The notes under the pieces were generated by a model. That model saw only the letters and a list, made by a program, of their open reading frames with translations, was not told the origin of the DNA and ran no database searches. Source: Bacteroidota bacterium (GTDB lineage: Bacteria > Bacteroidota > Bacteroidia > Bacteroidales > Lentimicrobiaceae). From it: 50,233 bases of DNA. Made by a program: the position numbers and the translations under genes. Position 1 is the stretch's first letter; every line of letters starts with the position of its first letter. This document shows, piece by piece, positions 1 through 9,458 of this stretch. The stretch lies in contig JAEYSM010000077.1 of the NCBI GenBank assembly GCA_023434665.1, forward strand, positions 1-50,233, given 5' to 3'.

Positions 1-681
1 TAATCCGAATTTTTAAAAAGGTAATATACTAATATGAATGAAAATTGTATTTATTTTTTATCCCCATCTTTATGTGAATGATAATTAAAGGTTTATGACG
101 TTATTTATAATGACTCTAAATTTCTGATATAATCATAAAAGTCAGATCCTGTTGCCCACATGACAAATACCGGACAAACCATAACAGTTGCATGTAAATA
201 TACCAGCACAACACAAGCTGCTGGTACATGGTAAATCTATTCTTTACTAGCTACATCCAATCTTTATTCTCAAAACCATTACGATCTTTCAGATTATCAA
301 AATGGCATTTATGGCAGAAGATTTCATACCAGATTACATGATAGTGGACACTATCTGCCATTTTGTATGATAAAATGCATTCCGGAATGAAGCTAAAACC
401 CGAATTTCAAAAGAATTCAACTATTTACTATATTTTTTCATAATTGGTATTGAACTTGTTTAATTATATATAAAGTAATACCTGTAAGTTAAAATTGTGC
501 TATTATGTAGATATCATTGTAGAATCATCATCGCTTGTTGACCCATGTTGATACCATGATGATTCCATATTGGTACCATGATGGTTCCAACTTGGTATTA
601 ATGAAACTCAAGTTAAGATTAATATATGGGCCCTTACTTTTTCAATTTACTTATTAAGTATCAACCTAAAACAATCAAAAA
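1..681. other. AT-rich non-coding region
   Basis: There is no convincing open reading frame in the first 680 bases. The stretch is strongly AT-rich with scattered stops in all frames. Two structures stand out: a perfect 9-bp inverted repeat (AAAATGGCA at 299-307, TGCCATTTT at 356-364) and a tandem 22-bp repeat with dyad symmetry at 548-597, listed separately. The gene to the left lies outside the window, so part of this may be its 3' or 5' flank. No tRNA or other structured RNA was recognised. Confidence 0.6.
548..597. repeat. 22-bp imperfect tandem repeat with dyad symmetry, possible operator
   Basis: Two full copies and a partial third copy of a 22-bp unit are visible. The core TACCATGATG occurs at 552-561 and 574-583, and TTGGTA recurs at 570-575 and 592-597. 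The second copy is an imperfect palindrome (570-590, arms of 10 bases with one mismatch around a central G). This is the usual form of a dimeric repressor or activator site. It lies about 90-130 bp upstream of the DUF6266 gene. The operator role is inference; the repeat itself is read directly. Confidence 0.45.
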
Positions 682-1350
682 ATGGCAAAGGTCAAAAATG
701 GTCTCATTTCCGGAAAAATGGGAAACCTAATCTACTATGTCCAGGATGGTATTCAGTACTCAAGGGCTGTGAGTGCTAAACCAACAAAACCGGCTACATT
801 AAATCAGGCTCAGTATCGCGAAAAGATGGCCATAACATCGAAATTTCTACACAAATTTAAAAGAGTCATCAAAGTTGGGTGGCATGATCCTGATAGTAAA
901 CGTAAATATTACTCTAATGCTATGAGTTATCATTTGCATAATGCCATCATTGAAATAAAAAATGAGGACAATACAAATACAGATAAGAAAAAGAAAAACC
1001 AATTTCAAATTGACCTAACGAAAGTTTTGTTAAGCTCCGGTAATATTGAGTCACCAAAAATTCTATCTGTCCTTAAAAATGAAAATCAGCTGGATATTAC
1101 CTGGGACACCAGGCTAGGTCCGATCACAAATCGTTTTACTGACATTTTAGCGATAATAGCCTACAAGAAGGATAAGATCGCTGAACCATTTTTCTCTGTT
1201 GGCACCAGAAAAACGGGGACAGCATCAATAAGTCTGCCTTTCGAAATGAAAGAGAAAATTCATGTTTGGGCTTTTTACTGGAATCCAACTGAATCGGATT
1301 CAGAAAAAAATACAGTAGCATCAGACTCTGTCTATTTAGGAGAGTTGTGA
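682..1350 (+). CDS. DUF6266 family protein
   Basis: A 222-residue protein of unknown function. The whole sequence follows the pattern I associate with DUF6266 proteins of Bacteroidota. An N-terminal MAKVKNGLISGKMGNLIYY block resembles the family's G-x-x-SGKVG signature. A central AMSYHLHNAI segment and an FQIDLTKVLLSSG block follow, and the C-terminal half is beta-rich and ends in SDSVYLGEL. There is no signal peptide or membrane segment. An insert of Lys, Asn and Asp residues around 95-107 looks like a flexible linker. The gene stands alone: it follows a long non-coding region with a palindromic repeat and is convergent with hcp across a shared terminator. No function can be assigned. Family identity is from memory of the motif layout, not a search. 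Confidence 0.75.
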   Translation: MAKVKNGLISGKMGNLIYYVQDGIQYSRAVSAKPTKPATLNQAQYREKMAITSKFLHKFKRVIKVGWHDPDSKRKYYSNAMSYHLHNAIIEIKNEDNTNTDKKKKNQFQIDLTKVLLSSGNIESPKILSVLKNENQLDITWDTRLGPITNRFTDILAIIAYKKDKIAEPFFSVGTRKTGTASISLPFEMKEKIHVWAFYWNPTESDSEKNTVASDSVYLGEL

Positions 1351-1430
1351 AACAAATAAACCGAAAGTGAACATATAATAAGCTTTCCTCTGGCAATCTA
1401 TGTGAGCTAAGATGGAAATAGTGAAAAATA

Positions 1431-1465
1431 AAAAACAGCCCTGCTAAATTTGCTGGGCTGTTTTT
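1431..1465. terminator. bidirectional Rho-independent terminator
   Basis: Perfect 11-bp stem AAAAACAGCCC (1431-1441) with GGGCTGTTTTT (1455-1465) around a 13-base loop. It has a T tract on both strands. It lies between the convergent ends of the DUF6266 gene and hcp and can serve both. Confidence 0.85.
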
Positions 1466-1483
1466 ATTATTAAGCAAATAATA

Positions 1484-3169
1484 TTATTCAGCAGCTTCAA
1501 GAGCAGGAGCTCCGGCCATCATACGAATATCGTCTTCAACGGTACTAATAGTTCCGATACCAAATGTTTCAACAAGAATCCTGGCAACATTCGGTGATAA
1601 GAATGCCGGAAGAGTAGGTCCTAAATGGATGTTCTTTACACCAAGATGTAAGAGGGCAAGTAAAACGATTACTGCTTTCTGCTCATACCATGCAATGTTG
1701 TAAACAATTGGCAGATCGTTGATGTCTTCAAGACCAAATACTTCTTTTAATTTAAGAGCGATAACGGCAAGTGAGTAACTGTCGTTGCACTGTCCTGCAT
1801 CGAGAACACGTGGAATTCCACCTATATCACCAAGAGCAAGTTTATTGTAACGGTATTTAGCGCAACCTGCTGTGAGGATTACGGTATCGTTGGGTAGTTG
1901 TTGTGCAAAATCGCTGTAGTAATTACGTTCTTTGTGACGACCATCACATCCTGCCATGACAAAGAATTTGCGAATAGCACCTGATTTAACTGCATCAACC
2001 ACTTTATCGGCGAGTGCCAGTACCTGATTGTGAGCAAAACCACCTATAATAGTTCCGGTCTCAATTTCAACAGGAGGCTGGCAAGTCTTGGCATGAGCAA
2101 TGATTTCAGAAAAATCTTTTTGTTGACCCGGTTTACGATCGGCAATATGTTTGAATCCAGGGAAACCTACTGAGCCGGTTGTATAAACTTTATCATCGTA
2201 GTTGCTCGTTGATGAAGGAGGTACTAAACAGTTGGTAGTGAAAAGAATTGGGCCATTAAACGTCTGGAATTCTTCTTTCTGTTTCCACCATGCATTACCA
2301 TAGTTTCCAACAAAGTGTGAATACTTGCGGAAAGCAGGATAATAATGGGCAGGCAGCATTTCGCTGTGTGTGTAAACATCAACACCTGTGTTTTCAGTCT
2401 GCTGAAGAAGTTCTTCCAAATCTTTAAGATCATGACCACTTACTAGGATACCCGGATTGTTCCTGACACCAATATTTACCTGAGTGATTTCAGGATTTCC
2501 ATAGGTAGATGTGTTTGCTTTATCGAGAAGAGCCATAACTTCCACACCATACTTACCGGTTTCCATTACCAGGTTGATATGTGTATTTATATCAGCATCG
2601 TCAGTCAGGAGATAATCCAGCACCTTGAGTATATGCAGATTCACCGCATCATTTTCAAAACCAAGGTTATATGCATGCTCAGCATAGGCAGCCATACCTT
2701 TCAGACCATAGAGAGCCAGTGCTCTTAAAGAACGGGTATCTTCACATGGCGCATCAATATGAGGATCCATTGTATAAGCAATTGCTTCTATTGCTGCATC
2801 TTCTGTTGAGCCCCAGGTGCAAGCAAATTTAAGTTCTGAATCATTGAATTTAACACCGGCATTAGCAAGCATTGCTCTGTACTCATCACGGAGTCGAATT
2901 GTTTCTTTAATTTGTCCGTAGAAGAAGTCCTTGTCGAAATTCGCATTAGTAATAGTTGAAAAAAGAACCCTGATTGAGAGATGGGCGGCCTTATTTATGG
3001 CAATGTTCTTTTCAGAAGCTCTTGTTGCGAAAAAAGCGAGTCCTTTTAATAAATGAACGTTTAAGTCCTGAAAGTTAATGGTTGGACCATCCACACCACA
3101 AACACCTTTATTGGCGGAGCATCCTGTTCCTTTGGCTGCTTCCTGACACTGATAACAAAATAAGCTCAT
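1484..3169 (-). CDS. hcp: hydroxylamine reductase / hybrid cluster protein Hcp
   Basis: A 561-residue hybrid cluster protein. The family carries an Fe-S cluster plus a hybrid 4Fe-2S-2O cluster; it reduces hydroxylamine in vitro and is linked to nitric oxide and S-nitrosation in vivo. The N-terminal cluster motif is C5-x2-C8-x8-C17-x6-C24. Hybrid-cluster ligands are visible in order: His in SGHDL, Glu in THSEM, Cys in TTNCLVPP, Cys in MAGCDGR (the usual persulfide site), Cys in TAGCAKYRY, Cys in DAGQCNDSY and Glu in WYEQKAV. I chose the ATG giving MSLFCYQC; an earlier in-frame start would add 13 unsupported residues. The length fits the full-size classes, not the short one. No Hcr-type reductase partner or NO-responsive regulator adjoins it. 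It has its own promoter. Confidence 0.95.
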   Translation of the reverse strand: MSLFCYQCQEAAKGTGCSANKGVCGVDGPTINFQDLNVHLLKGLAFFATRASEKNIAINKAAHLSIRVLFSTITNANFDKDFFYGQIKETIRLRDEYRAMLANAGVKFNDSELKFACTWGSTEDAAIEAIAYTMDPHIDAPCEDTRSLRALALYGLKGMAAYAEHAYNLGFENDAVNLHILKVLDYLLTDDADINTHINLVMETGKYGVEVMALLDKANTSTYGNPEITQVNIGVRNNPGILVSGHDLKDLEELLQQTENTGVDVYTHSEMLPAHYYPAFRKYSHFVGNYGNAWWKQKEEFQTFNGPILFTTNCLVPPSSTSNYDDKVYTTGSVGFPGFKHIADRKPGQQKDFSEIIAHAKTCQPPVEIETGTIIGGFAHNQVLALADKVVDAVKSGAIRKFFVMAGCDGRHKERNYYSDFAQQLPNDTVILTAGCAKYRYNKLALGDIGGIPRVLDAGQCNDSYSLAVIALKLKEVFGLEDINDLPIVYNIAWYEQKAVIVLLALLHLGVKNIHLGPTLPAFLSPNVARILVETFGIGTISTVEDDIRMMAGAPALEAAE

Positions 3170-3205
3170 AATATTTTTTATGTTTTTAGTTGTTGAATTT
3201 CGCAG

Positions 3206-3236
3206 CAAAAGTAAAAAGTTAATTTCTACTATACAA
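3206..3236 (-). promoter_or_regulatory. Bacteroidota-type promoter of hcp
   Basis: On the minus strand, TTG (3236-3234), 20 bases, then TACTTTTG (3213-3206). This matches the Bacteroidota -33 TTG / -7 TAnnTTTG arrangement. Transcription would start near 3199, about 30 bases before the chosen hcp start. Confidence 0.5.
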
Positions 3237-3375
3237 GTATTTATGCACTCATTTACCTAAATTAGAATGATTTTATTTAACCAACCCTTATCCTGTTGTA
3301 TTATCTGGTTGATATTCAATTATTTGTTACCCTTTTTAATGAAAAGAGAAAAGAAGAAAAAAGTGAAACAATAAG

Positions 3376-6300
3376 TTATGAAATCATTTCCTCTAATGGA
3401 ACAAGTGCCTGAATTGCGCTTGAAACGTTATTTATATCTCTGAAAGTTAAGCTCAGTTTATCATTTACTTCTTTCATCCTTACTGTTTTTTGGTAAACCT
3501 GAATGAAATTAAGGACAGCAGAAAATATATCGCTCTGATAAAAAGGAGATTCTTTGTTCGAAATAAATGTGGCTGTCATGATGCCATTACGGAGGGTGAT
3601 TTTCTCAAATCCCATTTTACGACCGGTTCGTCTGAGGCGAATGGTATTTATCAGATCTTGCGCCTGAACAGGAACAGGGCCAAAACGGTCAATTAGTCTT
3701 TCCTGGTACGCCAATAGATCTTCTTCAGCCTCCAGGCTGTCGAGTTCTTTATACAGACTCAGTCGTTCAGTAATATTTGCTACATATCTGTCAGGCAGCA
3801 TAATTTCGAGGTCAGTCTCAATCAGACATTCTTTGACATATTCTTTAGTACCGGTTTCTTCATACAACCCGCTGAATTCGGTTTCCTTGAGTTCCATCAC
3901 TGCTTCATCGAGAATCTTCTGATACATCTCGAATCCTATCTCCGAAATGAATCCGCTCTGCTCGGCACCAAGGATATTTCCTGCACCCCGGATATCGAGG
4001 TCTCTCATGGCAATATTAAAACCACTGCCCAGAGCGGAGAATTCCTCAATGGCTTTTAGTCGCTTGCGGGCTTCATCAGTAAGCACTGAGACCGGTGGAG
4101 CCAACAAATAGCAGAAAGCTCTTTTGTTTGTACGGCCCACTCTTCCCCTGAGTTGGTGCAGATCGCTCAACCCATAATTATGTGCTTCATTAATAATTAT
4201 TGTATTTACATTGGGAATATCAAGTCCCGATTCAATGATGGTAGTGGCGATGAGGACATCATAATTACCTTCCACAAAATCCAGCATAATTTTCTCGAGC
4301 TTATGACCATCCATTTGACCATGACCGATGGCAATTCTGGCATCAGGTACTAATCGCTGAATCATTCCTGCTACTTCAATAATGTTCTTTACCCTGTTGT
4401 TCACAAAGAAGACCTGACCTCCCCTTGAAAGTTCATAATGGATAGCATCTCTGATAATTTCTTCATTAAATGGGTGCAATTCGGTTTGAACAGGATAACG
4501 GTTAGCCGGAGGAGTATTAAGTATGCTTAAATCACGCGCTCCCATTAAGGAAAATTGTAAAGTTCTGGGGATGGGAGTAGCTGTAAGTGTCAAAGTATCA
4601 ACATTCACCTTCATTTGTTTCAGTTTCTCCTTTGTGGCGACACCAAATTTCTGTTCTTCATCTATCACCATTAGTCCGAGGTCTCTAAACTGGATATCCT
4701 TACTTACAATACGGTGAGTGCCTATCAGAATATCAATTTTCCCTTCTTCAAGCTTTTTAATTGTTTCCTTTTGCTCTTTAGTACTTTTAAACCTGTTCAA
4801 ATAATCAATTGTGACCGGGAATTCACTAAGCCTGTCTCTGAAGGTTTGATAATGTTGAAGCGCAAGAATGGTAGTTGGGACTAAAACAGCCACCTGTTTG
4901 CTGTCACTTACAGCTTTGAAAGCCGCACGAATCGCTATTTCGGTTTTCCCGAATCCTACATCCCCACACACAAGCCTGTCCATCGGGTAAGACTTCTCCA
5001 TATCTTTTTTAACATCGGCAGTAGCTTTTACCTGATCAGGGGTATCCTCGTAAATGAAAGAAGCCTCAAGCTCGTGTTGCATGTAATTATCAGGTGGATA
5101 GGTATGGCCATCAGAAGCCTTTCGCTCGGCATAAAGTTTAATCAGGTCTTTTGCTATATCTTTTACCCGCTGCTTGGTTTTGCTCTTTAATTTATTCCAG
5201 ACATTTGAGCCAAGTTTATTGAGGGATGGCGCTGTTCCTTCTTTCCCAACATACTTTGAAATCCTGTGCAGAGAATGGATACTTACATATAGAATGTCGT
5301 TATTCTGATAAATTAACCTGATGGCTTCCTGTTGCTTTCCCTTATTCTCAATTTTCTCAAGGCCATCAAACCTTCCGATTCCGTGATCAATATGAGTAAC
5401 ATAGTCTCCGGGTTGCAAATCGTAGATTTCTTTAAGCGTTATCGCTTCCTTTCCTGCGAAACCATCCCTTATTTTAAATTTATGATATCGCTCAAAAATC
5501 TGATGATCGGTGTAGCAAGCGAGCTGGGCATCAGTATCAATAAATCCTTCATGTAAAGAAAGATTTATGATTTCGAGGTTTAAGGCAGTTATATTCCGGT
5601 TTGCCTTCAAGTCCTTTAAAATAGTCTGAATGCGTTCAGTTTGCTTAGCATTATCCGAGAGGATAAGATTTTTAATTCCTTCTTTGCTATTTTCATTGAG
5701 GTTATTAAAAAGCAGATCGAAGTTTTTGTTAAAAGAAGGCTGGGGTTGAGTTCTGAATATGAACTCCTCGCTGCTATTAATAATTGATTGTGAGCCGAAT
5801 TCTACAATATGGTGTTCAAAAATTTCCCTCTTCAGATCAGATGAGGTGATGAATAATTCTTTTGGCTCCAGGTGACTGGTTTCAGTATTTAATTCAAGAA
5901 ATGCCTTTTCGGCTTTCTCAAATTCCTTATCTATTTTGTCGAGTGTAAATGAAAAATCTTTTACCCAAACAGAAGCACCCTTATCAATATACTGAATGAA
6001 AGATTGTCGGCTTTCATGCAACTGTCTGTCCTGGACATTTGGGGTAATCGTAATGTGCGTCAGTTTATCGATAGAAAGCTGTGTAACAGGATCAAATGTT
6101 CTGATTGAAGCTATGTCATCACCAAAAAACTCAATACGGTATGGACGGTCGTTGGTAAATGAGAAGACATCCACAATACCACCACGGATAGAAAACTGGC
6201 CGGGTTCAATTACGAATTGTTCATTGATGAAGTTATACTCCTGCAATACATCAGTAAGGAAGTCAACCGAAAGATTATCATTAAGACTAATTCTTAGGGT

Positions 6301-6747
6301 GTTTTTCTTTAAATATCCTTTACTTACAACTTTTTCAGCGAGCGCTTCAGGGTAAGTTACAACAATAGTTCCGCCTTCCTTGGTCCCTAACCTTTTCATG
6401 ACTTCAGTACGTGATAATACATTGGTATTATCAGTTTTCTCAAGTTCATATGGTCGCCTGTAAGTTGTTGGAAAAAAGAGAACGCTTTTCTTATGGAAAG
6501 GTATGTCCTGTTCGCCCAGCAGGTTCTCTAGGTCGTTAAAAAAATATGCAGCCTCTTCCTTATCAGTAAGGATGATAAGAAAGTGAGATTCGGAATGGTC
6601 AAAAACTGTTGAAACAATAAGTGAGGCAGATGAACCTGCGAGGCCCCGTAAATGAATGCGGGCGGATTCTTTCTTGTTTATTGAAGCAGCTATAGCCGCG
6701 ATAATTTTATTATCGCGGTAAAAATCGAGCACCGGAGAGTATTTCAC
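3376..6747 (-). CDS. mfd: transcription-repair coupling factor Mfd
   Basis: A 1,123-residue SF2 translocase that removes RNA polymerase stalled at DNA damage and recruits UvrA. The N-terminal third is the UvrB-like module. The RNA polymerase-interacting (CarD-like) domain follows near residues 430-510 with GDYVTHIDHGIGRF. The RecG-like motor has Walker A GDVGFGKTE near 600, the DEEQ box of IDEEQKFG near 695, TATPIPRTL just after, and QLRGRVGR near 870. The C-terminal TRCF domain occupies about 980-1,100. Length and order match the family. The start is GTG: an in-frame stop lies just upstream and no ATG intervenes. A TAATTTTG box lies 30 bases upstream. It is a monocistronic gene between hcp and a permease. 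Confidence 0.97.
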   Translation of the reverse strand: MKYSPVLDFYRDNKIIAAIAASINKKESARIHLRGLAGSSASLIVSTVFDHSESHFLIILTDKEEAAYFFNDLENLLGEQDIPFHKKSVLFFPTTYRRPYELEKTDNTNVLSRTEVMKRLGTKEGGTIVVTYPEALAEKVVSKGYLKKNTLRISLNDNLSVDFLTDVLQEYNFINEQFVIEPGQFSIRGGIVDVFSFTNDRPYRIEFFGDDIASIRTFDPVTQLSIDKLTHITITPNVQDRQLHESRQSFIQYIDKGASVWVKDFSFTLDKIDKEFEKAEKAFLELNTETSHLEPKELFITSSDLKREIFEHHIVEFGSQSIINSSEEFIFRTQPQPSFNKNFDLLFNNLNENSKEGIKNLILSDNAKQTERIQTILKDLKANRNITALNLEIINLSLHEGFIDTDAQLACYTDHQIFERYHKFKIRDGFAGKEAITLKEIYDLQPGDYVTHIDHGIGRFDGLEKIENKGKQQEAIRLIYQNNDILYVSIHSLHRISKYVGKEGTAPSLNKLGSNVWNKLKSKTKQRVKDIAKDLIKLYAERKASDGHTYPPDNYMQHELEASFIYEDTPDQVKATADVKKDMEKSYPMDRLVCGDVGFGKTEIAIRAAFKAVSDSKQVAVLVPTTILALQHYQTFRDRLSEFPVTIDYLNRFKSTKEQKETIKKLEEGKIDILIGTHRIVSKDIQFRDLGLMVIDEEQKFGVATKEKLKQMKVNVDTLTLTATPIPRTLQFSLMGARDLSILNTPPANRYPVQTELHPFNEEIIRDAIHYELSRGGQVFFVNNRVKNIIEVAGMIQRLVPDARIAIGHGQMDGHKLEKIMLDFVEGNYDVLIATTIIESGLDIPNVNTIIINEAHNYGLSDLHQLRGRVGRTNKRAFCYLLAPPVSVLTDEARKRLKAIEEFSALGSGFNIAMRDLDIRGAGNILGAEQSGFISEIGFEMYQKILDEAVMELKETEFSGLYEETGTKEYVKECLIETDLEIMLPDRYVANITERLSLYKELDSLEAEEDLLAYQERLIDRFGPVPVQAQDLINTIRLRRTGRKMGFEKITLRNGIMTATFISNKESPFYQSDIFSAVLNFIQVYQKTVRMKEVNDKLSLTFRDINNVSSAIQALVPLEEMIS

Positions 6748-6776
6748 TAATCTGTTCCGTTAATTAAAACTGAACG

Positions 6777-6784
6777 CAAAATTA
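6777..6784 (-). promoter_or_regulatory. candidate -7 box of mfd
   Basis: TAATTTTG on the minus strand fits the Bacteroidota TAnnTTTG consensus and lies 30 bases before the GTG start. No TTG is seen at the -33 distance, so the call is tentative. Confidence 0.35.
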
Positions 6785-6866
6785 CAATTTATTGTTTTAT
6801 TGGGAAGAATAATCTAAACCCCAATGAGGGTTGTAATCAATCTGACGCACTTAATCTATCCACCTT

Positions 6867-9272
6867 TCATTCATACTTGAGATTATCCACCGGGTTTAGA
6901 TGGATTATCCGGGAAGATTGAACCCACACCGTGATAACTGAAATTGATAAAACTATTATAATGGGAAGAATGTACAACCACCAATAGGGATTTATACTCA
7001 GAGCAAAATTTGAAAGCCATTCAATAAACTTGAAATAAAAAAGTGGCAATGCAAGTAATGAAGCTATAAGACACAACCAGATATAATCTTTAAACATCAG
7101 CAAGAACAACCATACAGGAGAAGCTCCCAGGGTTTTACGTATCCCGATTTCCTTCTTTCTTTGTTCGGCAGTGTATGCTGCCAGGCCGATTAAACCAAGA
7201 ACCGTGATAAACACTACCAATAATGAGAAAAGAATAAATACCACACTGTACTGTTTTTCCTGTTCAAACTGAAGGTTATAAAAATTCTTTAGCATATAGG
7301 TATTGAAGGGGTTATTAGGAAATATTTCTCTATATAATTTATCAACTTCACTTATCACAACTTCGGGGTCACGATTCCCTGTATTGATTGAAAAATTTCC
7401 TTGAAATCTCTGTGGATATCTGAAAATCTGTGGTTCGACAGATTCTTTTGCAGAACGCTGATAGAAATCTATTACCACACCACTAATCGTAAAAGGTCTT
7501 CCTTCCATTATGATTTTTTGATTGACAGCTTTTTCGGGTTTATCAAAGCCCAGCGTTAACGATGCATATGCATTAATAACAACACGGTTTCGATCAATTT
7601 CCTGATTTCCTGTAAAGTCTTCACCGGCTACAAAATGAATATTATATGCCTTGAAAAAATCTGAAGCCGTTTCAGTTACCCTGTAATTTCGTGAGTCTTT
7701 ATCATCAGTGCCATATCGGTAAATACCTCCCCTGTTAAACATGTTTGATTGTCCCGGAATAACAGATGAAAAAGCACATGCCTTAACACCGGTTAATTGA
7801 TTTACTTCCTTTGAAAATACCTGATATTTACTTACGAGTGTTGAATCGCCTACTATCGGAGCATTGACCACTAAAATATTATTAAGATTGAAGCCGGGAT
7901 TACGATTACTAAGAAACCGGTATTGCATAACAACGCCTAAAGTTGCAGCAATGAGTGCAATCCCTATGGCAAACTGAAGTGTGACAAGTCCTTTTTTCAT
8001 CACTGTACCACTCTTAAAACCTGTGTTCGAGCCTTTTAGAATATTTACTATTTTGCCTGAATAAATACCTGTCACCGAATAGATTTCGGCAGAGAATGTG
8101 CCTATCAGGAAGGCAATCAGTATGGTTAAAAGGAACCAGTTACCTTTCCATATTTCCGCATTATCAGGTATCCCCGTAAATCTGCAGAAAAGTGGCTCGG
8201 CCAGTTCAAAGAAAACCAGCGAAAACAACACTGCAAGCGTATTAATAAATGCTGACCATACAAGCAATTGAATGAACAGATGCTTTTTTGTTGCACCATT
8301 TGTTTTTCTGATTGCAATCTCCTTTTGCTTGCGAATGGCGGCAATTGTGGTTAGATTAAAGAAATTAACCCATGCAATAACAAGGATAAACCATCCCACG
8401 ATCTCCATCACGTCAACAGAATCCTTGTTGCCATTGGCCTCAAGCTCATGCATAAAATTGGAACTGAGATGTATGTCACTTAATGGCTGAAGTTTAAATG
8501 ACATTCCCATCTTATACTCCTTGAGATCTTTCCCGAATTCCTTTTCTATATAGTCAGCTATTCCTTTGTTGATCTTTTCGGGGTCAGTACCCGGAATGAA
8601 CTTAACATAAGTGAAAAAACCACTGTAAAACCAACCATTTGTAAACATATCAGGATTTTGCTGTATCCACTCATTTAATGAAATGAATATATCAGCTCTG
8701 ATATGCATATTTGCCGGAAGGTCACTAAACACCGAGGTGACAGTGAGATTCCTTTGTTTATTGAGATTCAGCGTTTTTCCAATGGGATTTTCAGTGCCAA
8801 AATATTTTTTGGCAGTCGATTCGGAAATTGCTACAGAGTTTGGGTCTTCAAGACTTGTAATCTTGTCTCCATTGATAACTGAAATACCAAGAATATCGAA
8901 AATAGAAGATTCGGCCCTGAAAACCTTTTCTTCCTTAAAAAACTTATCGTTATAAAAAAATACTCCTTCAGCCTTGAATGCTCTGGCATAAGAAACTGCC
9001 TCCGGGAAAAGTTCTTTTATAGCAGGACCTATAGTTGGAGAAGCACTGGCAAAAGCCACATGATCATCATTTTCACCCCAACGGCTATACTGTATCCTGT
9101 ATGTATTTTTATAATCGGGGGATTGGGTATCGTAACTCCTGTGGAACTTAACATAGCCGGCTATCAGCAGACAGGCAGCGATTCCGATAGAAAGACTAAG
9201 GATGTTAGTGATAAAAAAACCCGGTTGTTTCCTGAAGTCTCTTATTGCTAATAAAAGGTAATTTTTTAGCAT
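6867..9272 (-). CDS. FtsX/MacB-type ABC transporter permease
   Basis: An 801-residue inner-membrane permease of the large duplicated type common in Bacteroidota. It starts with an amphipathic segment and a membrane helix (about 19-40), followed by a periplasmic MacB-like core domain. A first FtsX-type helix bundle begins near residue 287 (DVMEIVGWFILVIAW), with the cytoplasmic coupling motif KEIAIRKTNGA. A second half starts near 427 with another helix and periplasmic domain. The last FtsX bundle begins near 674 and carries the matching KEIGIRKTLGAS. The ATG giving MLKNYLLLAIRDF was preferred to an upstream GTG. No ATP-binding subunit is adjacent, so its ATPase must be encoded elsewhere. Substrate unknown; relatives act in lipoprotein release, peptide export or signalling. 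Confidence 0.9.
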   Translation of the reverse strand: MLKNYLLLAIRDFRKQPGFFITNILSLSIGIAACLLIAGYVKFHRSYDTQSPDYKNTYRIQYSRWGENDDHVAFASASPTIGPAIKELFPEAVSYARAFKAEGVFFYNDKFFKEEKVFRAESSIFDILGISVINGDKITSLEDPNSVAISESTAKKYFGTENPIGKTLNLNKQRNLTVTSVFSDLPANMHIRADIFISLNEWIQQNPDMFTNGWFYSGFFTYVKFIPGTDPEKINKGIADYIEKEFGKDLKEYKMGMSFKLQPLSDIHLSSNFMHELEANGNKDSVDVMEIVGWFILVIAWVNFFNLTTIAAIRKQKEIAIRKTNGATKKHLFIQLLVWSAFINTLAVLFSLVFFELAEPLFCRFTGIPDNAEIWKGNWFLLTILIAFLIGTFSAEIYSVTGIYSGKIVNILKGSNTGFKSGTVMKKGLVTLQFAIGIALIAATLGVVMQYRFLSNRNPGFNLNNILVVNAPIVGDSTLVSKYQVFSKEVNQLTGVKACAFSSVIPGQSNMFNRGGIYRYGTDDKDSRNYRVTETASDFFKAYNIHFVAGEDFTGNQEIDRNRVVINAYASLTLGFDKPEKAVNQKIIMEGRPFTISGVVIDFYQRSAKESVEPQIFRYPQRFQGNFSINTGNRDPEVVISEVDKLYREIFPNNPFNTYMLKNFYNLQFEQEKQYSVVFILFSLLVVFITVLGLIGLAAYTAEQRKKEIGIRKTLGASPVWLFLLMFKDYIWLCLIASLLALPLFYFKFIEWLSNFALSINPYWWLYILPIIIVLSISVITVWVQSSRIIHLNPVDNLKYE

Positions 9273-9458
9273 AATGGCGGCTTTTGCATTGAAGAAGTTC
9301 AAATATGATGCCACCTATAATGCTCAATATATCAATGATATACCAGTATCTGCATACATTTTAATTGTACGGATATGTACATAAGTTGTTCGAAAGGGAA
9401 CGATGAATGATCACCCTGAGAGCGATGCCTTAATATATGCGGGAGAAGGTAATTATAT

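Noticed and set aside
1..681. Decayed gene or structured RNA in the left non-coding region
   Set aside because: No frame with family-like sequence and no cloverleaf or riboswitch pattern was visible; only short repeats can be supported.
6817..6832. Small hairpin AACCC/GGGTT between mfd and the permease gene as a terminator
   Set aside because: Five base pairs with no proper T tract; too weak to call.
9273..9314. Longer N terminus for the permease starting at GTG 9,314
   Set aside because: The added 14 residues precede the typical MLKNYLLLAIR start and have no support.
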